The translations under genes and the position numbers were made by a program. From an uncultured Pseudomonadales bacterium (GTDB lineage Bacteria > Pseudomonadota > Gammaproteobacteria > Pseudomonadales > Balneatricaceae): a stretch of 64,000 nt of DNA. Below are positions 43,853 through 54,962 of this stretch, in pieces (within the stretch, counting starts at the first letter, position 1; each line of letters starts with the position of its first letter). The stretch is from assembly GCA_938084925.1 (NCBI GenBank), contig CALKFY010000027.1, positions 54,661 to 118,660 of the forward strand, in the 5' to 3' direction. The notes under the pieces were generated by a model. The model saw only the letters and a list, made by a program, of their open reading frames with translations, searched no databases and was not told the origin of the DNA.

Positions 43853-45100
43853 TTATTGCGCGGCGGAGATAGCAGCAATTAGCTGTTGTACGCCTTGCTC
43901 GGCGCTATCTGTGGAGTTGAAGTAGTTGGTAGCCGTATCATAGATGGCGCCGGAAATTGCTTCTGATACTGCCATGCCATGGGCAAAACTAGGCACTAGA
44001 CCACCCGTTTGTGAACTGGAAACAAAGGCATCCATTGAAGCATGAGCGCAAGCATCAAAAGCTGATCGATCCATGCCTAGACGAGCAGGAATAGAACCCT
44101 TGTTAAGGTTAAACACTTCTTGGAAGTCGGTGCTTAGGATGGCACTTGCCATGGCCTTTTGGGCAGAGGTCTTGTCAGCATCACCTTGTGCAAAGTAAGC
44201 AAAGGAGTCCACGTTGAAAGTGAAGCTACCGGATGTACCTGGGGCTGCTACACAAACGTAATCAGTGCCAGGCTGCTTGTTGGCTACAGTAAATTCACCT
44301 TTCGCCCAGTCACCCATGATTTGCATACCGGCTTCGCCGTTGATAACCATAGAAGTCGCTACGTTCCAGTCACGGCCTGGAGAATTAGTATCGATATACT
44401 GGCGTAACTGACCAAAGGTTTCAAACACTTTGCGTGTAGTGTCACTGTCCAAGGCTTGTATGTTAGATTCAACGAAAGCCTGTTGATAGTATTCTGGGCC
44501 ACCTACGCCAAGTACTACGGCTTCAAATACGGTAGCATCTTGCCAGGCCTGGCCACCATGAGCTAGAGCAATATAACCCGCGTCCTTTAGCTTTTGCGCT
44601 TGCACCAAGAAGTCATCCCATGTTGTCGGAATGCTGGCACCGGCTTTTTGGAACACTTCTGGGTTGGCCCATAACCAGTTCACACGGTGTACGTTGACAG
44701 GGGCGGCAACGTATTCGCCATTGTATTTCATGACGTCAGAAACTACGCTTGGAAGAAGCTCATCCCAGTTGTCACGTTCAGCAACGTCATTGATGCTAGC
44801 TAGAAAGCCAAGCTCGCCCCATTCTTGGATAGAAGGGCCTTTAATTTGCGCTGCAGTTGGTGGATTACCAGAAATTGCGCGAGACTTTAGTACGGTCATG
44901 GCGCTTTCGCCACCGCCGCCAGCTACGGCGAAATCGCTCCAACTTACGCCTTCGCTAGCTAGTTTGTCTTTTAGGTAGTTTACGCTAGCGGCTTCGCCAC
45001 CACTGGTCCAATAGTGTAAAACTTCTACTTCACCTGCTTGTGTTACTGGGCTTAATGCTAGTGCTGTAGCGGCTGCCAATGCGCTTAATTTGAAATTCAT
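43853..45100 (-). CDS. Sugar (probably glucose/mannose type) ABC transporter substrate-binding protein
   Basis: Signal peptide; EVEVLHYWTSGGEAASVNYLKD. Confidence 0.9.
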   Translation of the reverse strand: MNFKLSALAAATALALSPVTQAGEVEVLHYWTSGGEAASVNYLKDKLASEGVSWSDFAVAGGGGESAMTVLKSRAISGNPPTAAQIKGPSIQEWGELGFLASINDVAERDNWDELLPSVVSDVMKYNGEYVAAPVNVHRVNWLWANPEVFQKAGASIPTTWDDFLVQAQKLKDAGYIALAHGGQAWQDATVFEAVVLGVGGPEYYQQAFVESNIQALDSDTTRKVFETFGQLRQYIDTNSPGRDWNVATSMVINGEAGMQIMGDWAKGEFTVANKQPGTDYVCVAAPGTSGSFTFNVDSFAYFAQGDADKTSAQKAMASAILSTDFQEVFNLNKGSIPARLGMDRSAFDACAHASMDAFVSSSQTGGLVPSFAHGMAVSEAISGAIYDTATNYFNSTDSAEQGVQQLIAAISAAQ

Positions 45101-45212
45101 TGAGAAAGTCCTCGTTATTATTTATATGCCGAACTTTTTTGTGCAATAGTTATTCGGTATTGGCAGTGTAGGGTGTTAACTGCGCCACAACGTGGCTGAG
45201 TGTTACAAAGTG

Positions 45213-46661
45213 TTACAAAGGGAAATGAAGTGCGACTATTAATCCGCCTGAGGGTCGGTTTTTAAGTGTTAGTTCTCCCCCATGGAAATTGGCAATGCTG
45301 CGTGCAATAGATAAACCCAGTCCCGAATGTTCGTTGCTTGGCTTTTGGTCAATACGAAAATAGGGTTCAAAAACGCGTTCCTTGTCCTTGTCAGATAAGC
45401 CTGGGCCTGGGTCACTAATATCTATGTATAAGTGATGATTATCTTGCCAAGCGTGGATAAAAGCGGCGCGACCGTACTCTAGGGCATTGTCGATCAAATT
45501 GGTAAAAAGCCTTTCTAGGGCCATGGGGCGGCCTTCCAATTGTAGATTGGGTTCTAGCTCGATGTTAACGGGCAAGCCATAAATTTTTTGTTTTTCGGCA
45601 AGTTCAAATAACATTTTGCTTATGTTCACCTGCAAAGGGTTTTCATGCACGATACCTTCTTTGACAAGCTGCAAGCTACCCTTAACCATAGCATCAAGGT
45701 TTTCCAAATCACCAATCAAAGCGGCCTTGGTAGACTCGTCTTCAAGCATTTCAGCGCGTAAGCGGGCTCTGGTAAGTGGGGTTTTTAAATCGTGGGAAAT
45801 GGCGGCAAACAATCGCTCTCGATCGTTGATAAACTTCTGAATACGTTTGCTCATGGTGTTGAAAGCACGCACTGTCGCAATCATTTCTCGAGTGCCTTGT
45901 TCTTCCAGCTGTTGAGGCTTGCGACCACTGCCAATATGTTGAGCTTGGCGCGCTAGCAGGCGTAAAGGCCGGACTACCCAGCGGACTAAAAACAAGGTGA
46001 GTATCAGTACCGTCAGGGATACAACAGCGATGCTGATGAGGCGCTCGGTGGTGAGCCAATTAACGCCAACAAGCACCTTACCTGAAGGTACCGGTGTTGC
46101 TAGGTACATCCAGCTCTCATTAACGGGTAATTGCACCACCACAATGGGGCTTTGATCGCTGGGCTCAAATAAAGCGAAACGTTTCCACTTAGGTGGTAAG
46201 TCCACCATGCGGTTCTCACCAGATAGAATTTTCAAATCATTAAAACGCACAAATTGAATATCTAAGCCACTCTTGCCGCCTATTTGTGCGCTAATGTTAG
46301 TTTGAAGTTGTTCGCGCACCAATTCAGAAAATTCGTTCTGGTTTATATTTGGTAGCGCAATATGAGTAGGGTTCACTGAAACAAAATAACGTGTACCGCC
46401 CATGTCACGTAGCTGATCTAATACAATATGTTGATATTGTTTAGGCAACTTGGTGAAAAACTGAATGGTCTGGCCAATGCGTGAGCCCATATTTTGGGAA
46501 ACTTCAATTAAACGCTTTCTTTCGCTATCTTTGAGCTGCTCAATCCATAACCAAGTGCCCAGTGATTGGGCGACAAATATGCCAATTAACAAGACCAAAC
46601 TCATGCGTGCAAATATACTATTTGGCAGTAGTTTGTCGCGTATACGAGCAGTTAGCGACAT
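45213..46661 (-). CDS. Sensor histidine kinase (EnvZ/GltS-like)
   Basis: HAMP, HDLKTPLTRARLRAEML H-box, GLGLSIARSI. Confidence 0.93.
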   Translation of the reverse strand: MSLTARIRDKLLPNSIFARMSLVLLIGIFVAQSLGTWLWIEQLKDSERKRLIEVSQNMGSRIGQTIQFFTKLPKQYQHIVLDQLRDMGGTRYFVSVNPTHIALPNINQNEFSELVREQLQTNISAQIGGKSGLDIQFVRFNDLKILSGENRMVDLPPKWKRFALFEPSDQSPIVVVQLPVNESWMYLATPVPSGKVLVGVNWLTTERLISIAVVSLTVLILTLFLVRWVVRPLRLLARQAQHIGSGRKPQQLEEQGTREMIATVRAFNTMSKRIQKFINDRERLFAAISHDLKTPLTRARLRAEMLEDESTKAALIGDLENLDAMVKGSLQLVKEGIVHENPLQVNISKMLFELAEKQKIYGLPVNIELEPNLQLEGRPMALERLFTNLIDNALEYGRAAFIHAWQDNHHLYIDISDPGPGLSDKDKERVFEPYFRIDQKPSNEHSGLGLSIARSIANFHGGELTLKNRPSGGLIVALHFPL

Positions 46662-47332
46662 GGAATAACCAATACGTAGCCCTTGGCGCGGACATTTTGA
46701 ATAGCATCAGGGTATTGCTCGCTAAGCTTACTACGTAAGCGGCTTACAGCGGTGTCGATAGCGCGATCAAAAGGAGAACTAGGCCTTCCGTGTAGAGCCT
46801 TGCTTATATCGTCTTTGCTAACCACCTGACCTTGGTGTTGCGCTAATAGCGCCAGTAGGTCAAATTCTGCGCCAGTGAGTGACAGGGGCTTGTCACTGAG
46901 CATCACTGTTCTTAACTGGTGATTAATGGAAAGCTGCGCAGTATTGGTGAGAGCCGGGGCCAGTTTTTCTACTCGGCGTAAAAGAGCTTTTACTCGAGCC
47001 AGTAGTTCCCGGGGGTTGAAAGGTTTACCCATATAATCGTCGGCACCTAGCTCCAAACCTAAAATTCGGTCTAGATCGTCACTGGCAGCCGTTAGCATAA
47101 TGACGGGAAGGTCGCTACTTTGGCGTAGTTGGCGGCACACGCTGAGACCATCTATACCCGGCAAACCAATATCTAGAATGGCCAGCGAATAATTACCGAA
47201 GTCCTCCTGCAAAAAGCTTTCCCCATCGGCAAAAGCCGCTACCTCATAACCCTGTTTGGCCATGTATTGGCTCAACAGCTGGCGGATATCACTGTCGTCG
47301 TCGATGAGTGCGAGGGGTTTTTTCTGTGACAT
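46652..47332 (-). CDS. OmpR-family response regulator
   Basis: Receiver domain (LIDDDSDIRQLL, DIGLPGIDG) plus winged helix. Confidence 0.94.
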   Translation of the reverse strand: MSQKKPLALIDDDSDIRQLLSQYMAKQGYEVAAFADGESFLQEDFGNYSLAILDIGLPGIDGLSVCRQLRQSSDLPVIMLTAASDDLDRILGLELGADDYMGKPFNPRELLARVKALLRRVEKLAPALTNTAQLSINHQLRTVMLSDKPLSLTGAEFDLLALLAQHQGQVVSKDDISKALHGRPSSPFDRAIDTAVSRLRSKLSEQYPDAIQNVRAKGYVLVIPCR

Positions 47333-47447
47333 GATTTATTATTTTTGATGGGTTTCGAACTAGTTAAGGTTGGCAACTGATTTGATAAAAGCAACTCGGA
47401 TACCGTTATATTAACTATACTGCTAGTTAGTGACGCAATAATCAAGG

Positions 47448-48962
47448 ATGAATAATATGTCATTAGCTATAATCCATACACGTGCCCACGTGGGTATAGA
47501 TGCACCTTTGGTGCGTGTCGAAGTGCATTTAAGCTCTGGTTTACCTGCCGTCAACATCGTTGGCCAAGCGGAAACAGCCGTACGTGAAAGTAAAGATCGC
47601 GTACGCAGTGCTATCATCAATGCTGGTTTTGACTATCCCATGCAGCGCATTACCATTAACCTAGCTCCAGCAGATTTGCCTAAAGAAGGCGGCCGCTTTG
47701 ACTTGGCGATTGCCATGGGCATCTTGGTGGCCTCGCAACAAATTCCAGATGAAAGCGTAACGCGTTTGGAGTTTTTGGCAGAGTTGGCTCTCAGTTCTGA
47801 GCTAAAGCCCTGTCCTGGTGTCCTTAGTGCGGCTGTTGCTTGTCAGAGCGCCGAAAGGAAATTAGTCACAGCGCTACCCAATGCTGACGAAGCGGCGATG
47901 CCCCAAGGTGCTAGAGTGATGGCTCCGAGCAATTTAAATGAGCTGTGCCAATGGCTATTTTATCCAGAAAAAATCCAGTGGCATCAGCGCGCTAAGGCGC
48001 CAGCAACCACGACACAGCAACTTGATTTAAAAGATGTTCAAGGTCAAGAGCAAGCTAAACGTGGATTGGTGATTGCGGCGGCAGGGTTTCACGCGGCATT
48101 GCTCGCAGGGCCGCCAGGTACCGGTAAAACTATGTTAGCAAAACGCTTACACGCCTTGTTGCCATCCTTGTCAGAGGAGCACGCTATGGAAGTCGGCGCA
48201 ATTCGTTCTAGCCTAGGTGAGTTTGATGCTAAGCAGTGGCAGCAGGTGCCATGGCGGTCACCGCACCATACGTCTTCGGCGGCAGCTTTGGTGGGCGGTG
48301 GGCGCATGCCGAAAGCTGGAGAAATAAGCCGTGCTCATCGTGGCGTATTGTTTTTAGATGAATTGGCTGAGTTTCCACGCCATGTGCTGGATAGCTTACG
48401 CCAGCCTCTGGAAAGCGGTTGGGTACATGTCGTAAGAGCGCAGCAGCAATTGCATCTGCCTGCCAAGTTCCTACTTATTGCCGCCACCAACCCTTGCCCT
48501 TGCGGTTACTATGGCGATGCCGAAGTGGATTGCCGTTGTAGCCCTACTAAGGTGGCTAGTTATCGCCAGCGTTTGTCTGGGCCTTTGCTGGACCGTATTG
48601 ATTTGCAGTTGGCTGTACAGCGTCCCGATAGCAAAAGCATACTGCGCCCAGTTGCCGGCATGGACAGTACAGCGGCCAGAATAATGGTGGCTAAGGCCCA
48701 TGACCTGCAAATACAGCGACAAGGTTGTTTCAATGGTGAGCTAACGAGTGATCAGTTGCAGCAGGTAGCAGGCCTAGAAGAGGCAGAGCAGAACTTATTA
48801 TTGGACGCTGCTAAACGTTTTGTAATGTCGCCACGCGCCATGCACAAGGTGCTGCGGGTAGCACGCACTATTGCGGATTTGAATGGTGAGGAAAGCATCG
48901 CTCGAGGAGCGCTATTAGAAGCCCTTAGCTATCGACAATTGAGTTTGTTAAGTGGCACCTAA
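47448..48962 (+). CDS. comM: YifB/ComM Mg-chelatase-like AAA ATPase
   Basis: GPPGTGKTML, AAANPCPCGYYGD. Confidence 0.95.
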   Translation: MNNMSLAIIHTRAHVGIDAPLVRVEVHLSSGLPAVNIVGQAETAVRESKDRVRSAIINAGFDYPMQRITINLAPADLPKEGGRFDLAIAMGILVASQQIPDESVTRLEFLAELALSSELKPCPGVLSAAVACQSAERKLVTALPNADEAAMPQGARVMAPSNLNELCQWLFYPEKIQWHQRAKAPATTTQQLDLKDVQGQEQAKRGLVIAAAGFHAALLAGPPGTGKTMLAKRLHALLPSLSEEHAMEVGAIRSSLGEFDAKQWQQVPWRSPHHTSSAAALVGGGRMPKAGEISRAHRGVLFLDELAEFPRHVLDSLRQPLESGWVHVVRAQQQLHLPAKFLLIAATNPCPCGYYGDAEVDCRCSPTKVASYRQRLSGPLLDRIDLQLAVQRPDSKSILRPVAGMDSTAARIMVAKAHDLQIQRQGCFNGELTSDQLQQVAGLEEAEQNLLLDAAKRFVMSPRAMHKVLRVARTIADLNGEESIARGALLEALSYRQLSLLSGT

Positions 48963-49051
48963 GCGGCTTTATATTGATCTAACTTAATATGCGTTAATTT
49001 AGATATTTGTTCCGACACCTCATGAGAGTAGACTAAAAGTAGACTCGATAG

Positions 49052-51472
49052 ATGGAATTAGTTGGAGACAAAGGTATGCAAAGTTTGGCAAGCGATAGCT
49101 ATATTCGTTGGTATGAAGAAGTAGACAACAGCAAGGTAGCAGAAGTAGGTGGTAAAAATGCCAGCCTTGGCGAAATGATCGGTCAGTTGCAAAGTCAGGG
49201 TGTACGAGTGCCAATAGGCTTTGCTACTACGGCGCAGCTATTTCGCGACTTCATGCAACAAAATGCTTTGCAGAAACCAGTGGCTGATTTGTTGCTGCAG
49301 ATACACTCAGACAATAGCAATTTAGCCGCAGTAGGCAGTCAAATAAGAGGCTTAGTGGCCGCTGGTAACTTCTTGCCCGAACAGCAACAAGCTATTGAGC
49401 AGGCCTACATTGAATTGGGGCAACGTTTGGGTAGCCCTGAGCCTAGTGTTGCTGTGCGTAGTTCGGCCACGGCAGAGGACTTGCCAGAAGCCAGCTTCGC
49501 TGGACAGCAAGAGAGCTATTTAAACGTTACCGGCGCTGACGACCTGTTAAATTTTTGTCGTCTATGTTTTGCTTCCTTGTACACCGATAGAGCTATTGTC
49601 TACCGTCAGGCACAAGGTTTTGCCCATGACCAGGTAGCGCTGTCTGTTGGCGTGCAACAAATGCTGGAGTCGGAGTGCGCTGGCGTAATGTTCAGTCTTG
49701 ATACAGAAACCGGCTGCCCCAGCATGGTGCTGATTAATGGCGCTTGGGGTTTAGGTGAAACCATTGTTAAAGGCTCAGTAACACCAGACCGATTTATGGT
49801 CTACAAGCCCCACCTTGCGCATGATCATTTACGCCCCATTGTGGAGCGCCAGCTAGGTAGTAAGCTAGTGAAAATGGTGTATGACGATAATGCCGAGGAT
49901 AACACGCGCACCTTGGATACTAGTGAAAACGAACAGCATCAATTGGTACTCAATGATGATGAGGTGCTGCTACTCTCTCGCTGGGCGCAGTTGATCGAGT
50001 CCCATTATGCTTGTGCCATGGATATGGAGTGGGCCAAAGACAGTCTTACGGGGCAGCTGTATATCGTGCAAGCACGGCCAGAAACCGTGCAATCCCAGGC
50101 ATCCCATAGCCAGCTGTTTGACTATCATTTGCAGGGCAGCTCCGAGTTATTGCTCAAGGGTGCCAGTGTTGGCTCGGCTATTGCAACTGGTTCCGTATGC
50201 AAGATAGATAGCCCTGCTGATATAGAACAATTTCCTGAGGGAGCCATGTTAGTGGCCCAGCGCACAGACCCTGATTGGGTGCCAGTCATGCGCAAAGCCT
50301 CGGGCATTATTACTGATACCGGTGGCCCTACTAGTCATGCTGCCATAGTTAGTCGCGAACTCAAGGTTCCTGCCATTGTTGGTACAGCACAGGCCACGCA
50401 GTTATTAGAAGAAGGCCGACAAGTGACATTAAGCTGTGCCGATGGTGCCGTGGGTAAGGTATTTGATGGCGCTTTACCCTATGTGTGTGAGCAGATAGAT
50501 TTGCAAAAAATCCCTGCTACCGAAACCGATATTATGCTTAACATAGCCATGCCAGACTCTGCCTTGCGTTGGTGGGCCATGCCCAATGCTGGCATTGGTT
50601 TAACACGTATAGAGTTCATTATTTCTAGTCTTATTGGTGCCCACCCTATGGCTTTGTTGCACCCCGAAAAGGTGACCGATGAAGAAACTCGCAACAAGCT
50701 AGCCGAGTTAGTGACGGGGTATGAAAGGCCAAGGGACTACTTCGTAGACAACTTGGCTATGGGCGTTGGCAAGATAGCGGCCAGCGTTTATCCGCGGCCA
50801 GTGATTGTGCGTATGTCTGACTATAAGTCGAACGAATACCGCGGCCTTTTGGCAGGTGAAGATTTTGAGCTACAAGAAGAAAACCCCATGCTGGGTTTGC
50901 GCGGTGCTTCGCGTTATTACCATGAACGCTATCGCGAGGCTTTCAAGCTAGAGTGTGAAGCCCTAGTTAAAGCGCGAGAAACCATGGGTTTTGACAATAT
51001 CATTGTCATGATTCCATTTTGCCGTACCCCTAAAGAAGCCGACCAGGTATTGGCTGTGATGGCAGAAGCTGGACTAAAACGTGGCGAAAATGGGCTGCAA
51101 GTTTATGTCATGTGTGAAATTCCCGCCAACGTCATTTTGGCAGATCAGTTTGCTCAGCGCTTTGACGGTTTCTCTATTGGTAGTAACGATTTGACGCAGT
51201 TGGTTTTGGGGATCGACCGCGATTCGGCAGAACTTAAACCCATGTTTGACGCTAGAGATGAAGCGGTAAAACGCATGATTGCTCAAGTTATCGAAGAGGC
51301 TCACAAACATGGTTGTAAGGTGGGTATTTGTGGTCAGGCACCATCAGATCATCCGGAATTTACTGAGTTTTTGGTGGCATGTGGTATCGATTCTATATCT
51401 CTTAATCCTGATTCTGTGCCAGCTGCTAGTTTGCATGTGGCGGCTGCGGAAGCGAGAATAAAGACTACTTAA
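49052..51472 (+). CDS. ppsA: Phosphoenolpyruvate synthase
   Basis: 806 aa; TDTGGPTSHAAIVSREL; start probably at MQSLASD (49076). Confidence 0.96.
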   Translation: MELVGDKGMQSLASDSYIRWYEEVDNSKVAEVGGKNASLGEMIGQLQSQGVRVPIGFATTAQLFRDFMQQNALQKPVADLLLQIHSDNSNLAAVGSQIRGLVAAGNFLPEQQQAIEQAYIELGQRLGSPEPSVAVRSSATAEDLPEASFAGQQESYLNVTGADDLLNFCRLCFASLYTDRAIVYRQAQGFAHDQVALSVGVQQMLESECAGVMFSLDTETGCPSMVLINGAWGLGETIVKGSVTPDRFMVYKPHLAHDHLRPIVERQLGSKLVKMVYDDNAEDNTRTLDTSENEQHQLVLNDDEVLLLSRWAQLIESHYACAMDMEWAKDSLTGQLYIVQARPETVQSQASHSQLFDYHLQGSSELLLKGASVGSAIATGSVCKIDSPADIEQFPEGAMLVAQRTDPDWVPVMRKASGIITDTGGPTSHAAIVSRELKVPAIVGTAQATQLLEEGRQVTLSCADGAVGKVFDGALPYVCEQIDLQKIPATETDIMLNIAMPDSALRWWAMPNAGIGLTRIEFIISSLIGAHPMALLHPEKVTDEETRNKLAELVTGYERPRDYFVDNLAMGVGKIAASVYPRPVIVRMSDYKSNEYRGLLAGEDFELQEENPMLGLRGASRYYHERYREAFKLECEALVKARETMGFDNIIVMIPFCRTPKEADQVLAVMAEAGLKRGENGLQVYVMCEIPANVILADQFAQRFDGFSIGSNDLTQLVLGIDRDSAELKPMFDARDEAVKRMIAQVIEEAHKHGCKVGICGQAPSDHPEFTEFLVACGIDSISLNPDSVPAASLHVAAAEARIKTT

Positions 51473-51516
51473 GCTAATCGTGTTGCTAGCAGCATTACTG
51501 CCCAAAGGAGAGGTTT

Positions 51517-52326
51517 ATGTCAGAAATGTACGGGTTTGATGCCTTTTCGCCTGCCCAAATTGCTGAGCGTGTTGAAAATGTCGGGGTTAATAAAGCCAGA
51601 TTGCCCTTATTGCCTATGTTGATGTTGGGTATTTTGGCAGGTGCTTTTATTGGTCTAGGCGCTGTGTTTTTTGTGTTAATTAAAGCCGATGCCAGCCTGT
51701 CGTTTGCCACTGGGCAAGTGTTAGGCGGCCTGGTGTTTTGTATGGGCCTATTGCTAGTAGTCGTGGCTGGTGCCGAATTATTCACAGGCAATAACCTCAT
51801 CGTCATGGCTTGGGCTGATGGTAAGGTGACTACAGGTGAGGTGCTGCGCAATTGGAGCATTGTTTGCTTTGGTAATTTCATTGGTGCTGCAGGTTTAGCC
51901 TTGTTGGTGTTCTGGTCAGGTCATACGGCGATGATGGAAGGCGCTATCGCCCACAAATACGTAGCTATCGCAGAAGCGAAGACCCAGCTTACCTTGCAAG
52001 AAGCCTTTTTTCGTGGTGTTTTATGCAACGTGTTGGTGTGCCTAGCTGTCTGGATGGCTGCAGCGGGGCGTACCATTGTTGATAAAGCTGTGGTGATTAT
52101 TTTCCCTATTACGGCTTTTGTTGCTGCAGGCTTTGAACATAGCATAGCCAATATGTTTATTATCCCCATGGCCATGTTAGAACAACAGTTCGGTGCCTAT
52201 GAAATGGCCATGACGCTGACCTGGACTGGCTTCTTTGCCAATCTTGTGCCAGTCATTGTCGGTAATATCATTGGTGGCAGCTTGTTGGTAGGTTTGGTTT
52301 ATCATGTGATTTATCAACGTAAATAA
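51517..52326 (+). CDS. Formate/nitrite transporter (FNT family)
   Basis: AELFTGNNLIVMAWADG, NFIGAAGLALLV, EHSIANMF. Confidence 0.92.
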   Translation: MSEMYGFDAFSPAQIAERVENVGVNKARLPLLPMLMLGILAGAFIGLGAVFFVLIKADASLSFATGQVLGGLVFCMGLLLVVVAGAELFTGNNLIVMAWADGKVTTGEVLRNWSIVCFGNFIGAAGLALLVFWSGHTAMMEGAIAHKYVAIAEAKTQLTLQEAFFRGVLCNVLVCLAVWMAAAGRTIVDKAVVIIFPITAFVAAGFEHSIANMFIIPMAMLEQQFGAYEMAMTLTWTGFFANLVPVIVGNIIGGSLLVGLVYHVIYQRK

Positions 52327-52393
52327 GGCATGCAGGTAGGCTTCGAATCTTTTATAATCTGCGCCCTAATTTGTTATCTTCAAAGAGACTCGA

Positions 52394-54412
52394 GTGAGCC
52401 GATTAAACCCCCGTCAGCAAGAAGCCATGGAAGCCATCAGTGGCGCGGTACTGGTATTGGCGGGTGCTGGATCAGGCAAGACCAGTGTAATCACCCGCAA
52501 GATCGCCTATTTGATTGATGAGTGTGGTCTAAAAGGCCATCAGATATTGGCCCTGACCTTTACCAATAAGGCAGCACGCGAGATGAAAGAGCGAGTTGGA
52601 CAGCTGGTAGAGGGCAAAGCAGGACGCGGCCTTACGGTATCGACTTTTCATAACCTAGGGTTGAACATCATTCGCAAAGAATATGCTGCCTTGGGTTATC
52701 GCCCTGGTTTTTCCATTTTTGACTCGCAAGACGTATTAGCTTTGCTTAAAGATCTAACACACAAAGATTTTGAAGCCGCAGAAGACTCTTGTGAGCCAAT
52801 CCAGCACATGATTTCCAACTGGAAGAATGACCTGGTAACACCCAGCCAGGCCTTGGCAGGGGCCGACGGCCCAGAACAGGTATTGGCAGCGCGTGTGTAT
52901 GAAGGTTATCAAAAGACACTTAAGCTATATAACGGCGTGGATTTTGATGATTTGATCTTACAGCCCGTGCGCTTGTTTACTGAACATCCAGAAATCTTGG
53001 ATAAGTGGCAGAACCGCGTACGCTATGTTTTGGTAGACGAGTATCAAGACACCAACAGTTCTCAATATTTGCTGGTGCGTCAGCTAGTGGGCTTTCGTTC
53101 CAACTTTACCGTAGTTGGTGATGATGACCAGTCTATCTATGCTTGGCGTGGTGCAAGACCAGAGAACCTAGGCATACTACAAAATGACTACCCCAGCTTA
53201 AAAGTAGTGAAGCTGGAACAAAACTACCGCTCCACGGGGCGCATTCTAAAAGTCGCCAACGAACTCATTGCACACAACCCACACGACTTTGACAAAGCGC
53301 TATGGAGTGATAAAGGCTACGGTGAGCCGATTCGGGTGATTAGTTGCCGCAACGAAGATGCCGAAGCGGAACGTATCGCCACAGAAATTTTGCAGTTCCA
53401 GCTGCAAAACCAAGCTACGTTTAAAGACTTTGCCATCTTATACCGTGGCAACTTCCAGTCTCGTTTGATCGAATTAAAGCTGCAAACCTACAAGGTGCCG
53501 TACAAGATTAATGGCGGACAGTCTTTCTTTGGCCGCACAGAAGTGAAGGACATCATGTCCTACTTGAAGCTGCTATTGAACCCGGCTGATGACAATGCTT
53601 TTTTGCGTGTGGTGAATACCCCTAGCCGAGGCATTGGCGTGGCGACGCTTGAGAAGCTTATCAACTATGCCAAGATGCGTGGTGTGAGTTTGATTTCTGC
53701 TTGTCAGGAAATGGGCTTAGAGCAGGTTATGTCCGGTGTTAGCCTGGCCAACGTAAAGGAATTTGGTAGCTGGGTAGATCATTTGGCTGAACAAGCTGAG
53801 CGGGGGGACCCCATTGCTGCTGTACAACAAATGATCCGCGATATGGAATATCAGGATTGGCTACTACAAACCAGCAGTGGCCCACCGATGGCCGAAAAAC
53901 GCATGGGCAACGTGGAGGTGCTAGTAGATTCTCTCAAGACCTCCTTAGAAAAAGCCATTGAAAAGAACGAAGATGCTGACATGGGTGATGCCGTAGCGCG
54001 CTTGGTGTTAATGGATATTCTTGAACGTCAAGAAGAAGAGGACGATAGTGATCGTGTGCAGTTGATGACATTGCACGCAGCCAAGGGCTTGGAATACCCT
54101 CATGTATTTATGATGGGTATGGAAGAAGATCTCATGCCCCACCGCAATGCCGTAGATGAAGGCAACGTGGAAGAAGAGCGACGTCTTTGCTACGTAGGCA
54201 TCACTCGTGCTCGAGAAACTCTTACCATGACTATGGCGCGCAAGCGTAAACAGTTTGGCGAGGTTATGGAAACCACGCCCAGCCGCTTCTTAGATGAGCT
54301 GCCAGAGTCTGACCTAGAATGGGAAGGCCGTGGTGACGACGACCCGAAAAAGAACGTGGCACAAGGCCAAGCCACCCTGGCAGGTCTAAAGGGTTTGTTT
54401 GACGATTTTTAA
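52394..54412 (+). CDS. rep: ATP-dependent DNA helicase Rep
   Basis: UvrD/Rep motifs: AGAGSGKT, VDEYQDTN, VGDDDQSIYAWRGA; GTG start. Confidence 0.96.
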   Translation: MSRLNPRQQEAMEAISGAVLVLAGAGSGKTSVITRKIAYLIDECGLKGHQILALTFTNKAAREMKERVGQLVEGKAGRGLTVSTFHNLGLNIIRKEYAALGYRPGFSIFDSQDVLALLKDLTHKDFEAAEDSCEPIQHMISNWKNDLVTPSQALAGADGPEQVLAARVYEGYQKTLKLYNGVDFDDLILQPVRLFTEHPEILDKWQNRVRYVLVDEYQDTNSSQYLLVRQLVGFRSNFTVVGDDDQSIYAWRGARPENLGILQNDYPSLKVVKLEQNYRSTGRILKVANELIAHNPHDFDKALWSDKGYGEPIRVISCRNEDAEAERIATEILQFQLQNQATFKDFAILYRGNFQSRLIELKLQTYKVPYKINGGQSFFGRTEVKDIMSYLKLLLNPADDNAFLRVVNTPSRGIGVATLEKLINYAKMRGVSLISACQEMGLEQVMSGVSLANVKEFGSWVDHLAEQAERGDPIAAVQQMIRDMEYQDWLLQTSSGPPMAEKRMGNVEVLVDSLKTSLEKAIEKNEDADMGDAVARLVLMDILERQEEEDDSDRVQLMTLHAAKGLEYPHVFMMGMEEDLMPHRNAVDEGNVEEERRLCYVGITRARETLTMTMARKRKQFGEVMETTPSRFLDELPESDLEWEGRGDDDPKKNVAQGQATLAGLKGLFDDF

Positions 54413-54494
54413 AACTCGTTAGCTACTTATCAAAAGCTCGAATAGTGGCTAGAATGATCTTCTAAACAGCCCCAATATTTCTAGAGGATACGCT

Positions 54495-54866
54495 ATGAGC
54501 GACATGCAAAACGCCCTTAATTTACTCATCGAAGCCTGTCATGGTGCGGCCCTAAAGGGCGGCTGGTGGCACGATCCTGTTACGGGTGAAAAACTAGCGC
54601 GTAACAAAGGTGAGTTGCTGTGCCTCATCCACTCCGAAGTATCCGAAGCTATGGAAGGGGCGCGCAAAGGCATTTTGGACGACCACCTAACTACCCGACC
54701 TATGGAAGAAGTGGAACTAGCCGATGCCATTATTCGTATCTGTGACTATGCCGGTGGGTTTGATCTAGATGTGGCTGGTGCTTTGGAAGAAAAGCTTGCT
54801 TACAACGCCCAGCGTGCTGACCACAAGCCAGAAAACCGCGTTAAAGACGGCGGTAAGAAGTTCTAA
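54495..54866 (+). CDS. MazG-like nucleotide pyrophosphohydrolase-type protein
   Basis: LIHSEVSEAMEGARKG...EEVELADAIIRICDYAG (EExxE/ExxD-like). Confidence 0.75.
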   Translation: MSDMQNALNLLIEACHGAALKGGWWHDPVTGEKLARNKGELLCLIHSEVSEAMEGARKGILDDHLTTRPMEEVELADAIIRICDYAGGFDLDVAGALEEKLAYNAQRADHKPENRVKDGGKKF

Positions 54867-54900
54867 CAAGTTTTATACTTATATAAACTGCAGCCAAACA

Positions 54901-54938
54901 AAAAAGGGCTAGATGAATAAATCATCTAGCCCTTTTTT
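54901..54938. terminator. Bidirectional terminator
   Basis: AAAAAGGGCTAGATGA...TCATCTAGCCCTTTTTT. Confidence 0.9.
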
Positions 54939-54962
54939 AATGCTTAGATTAAAGCAGAAAGC

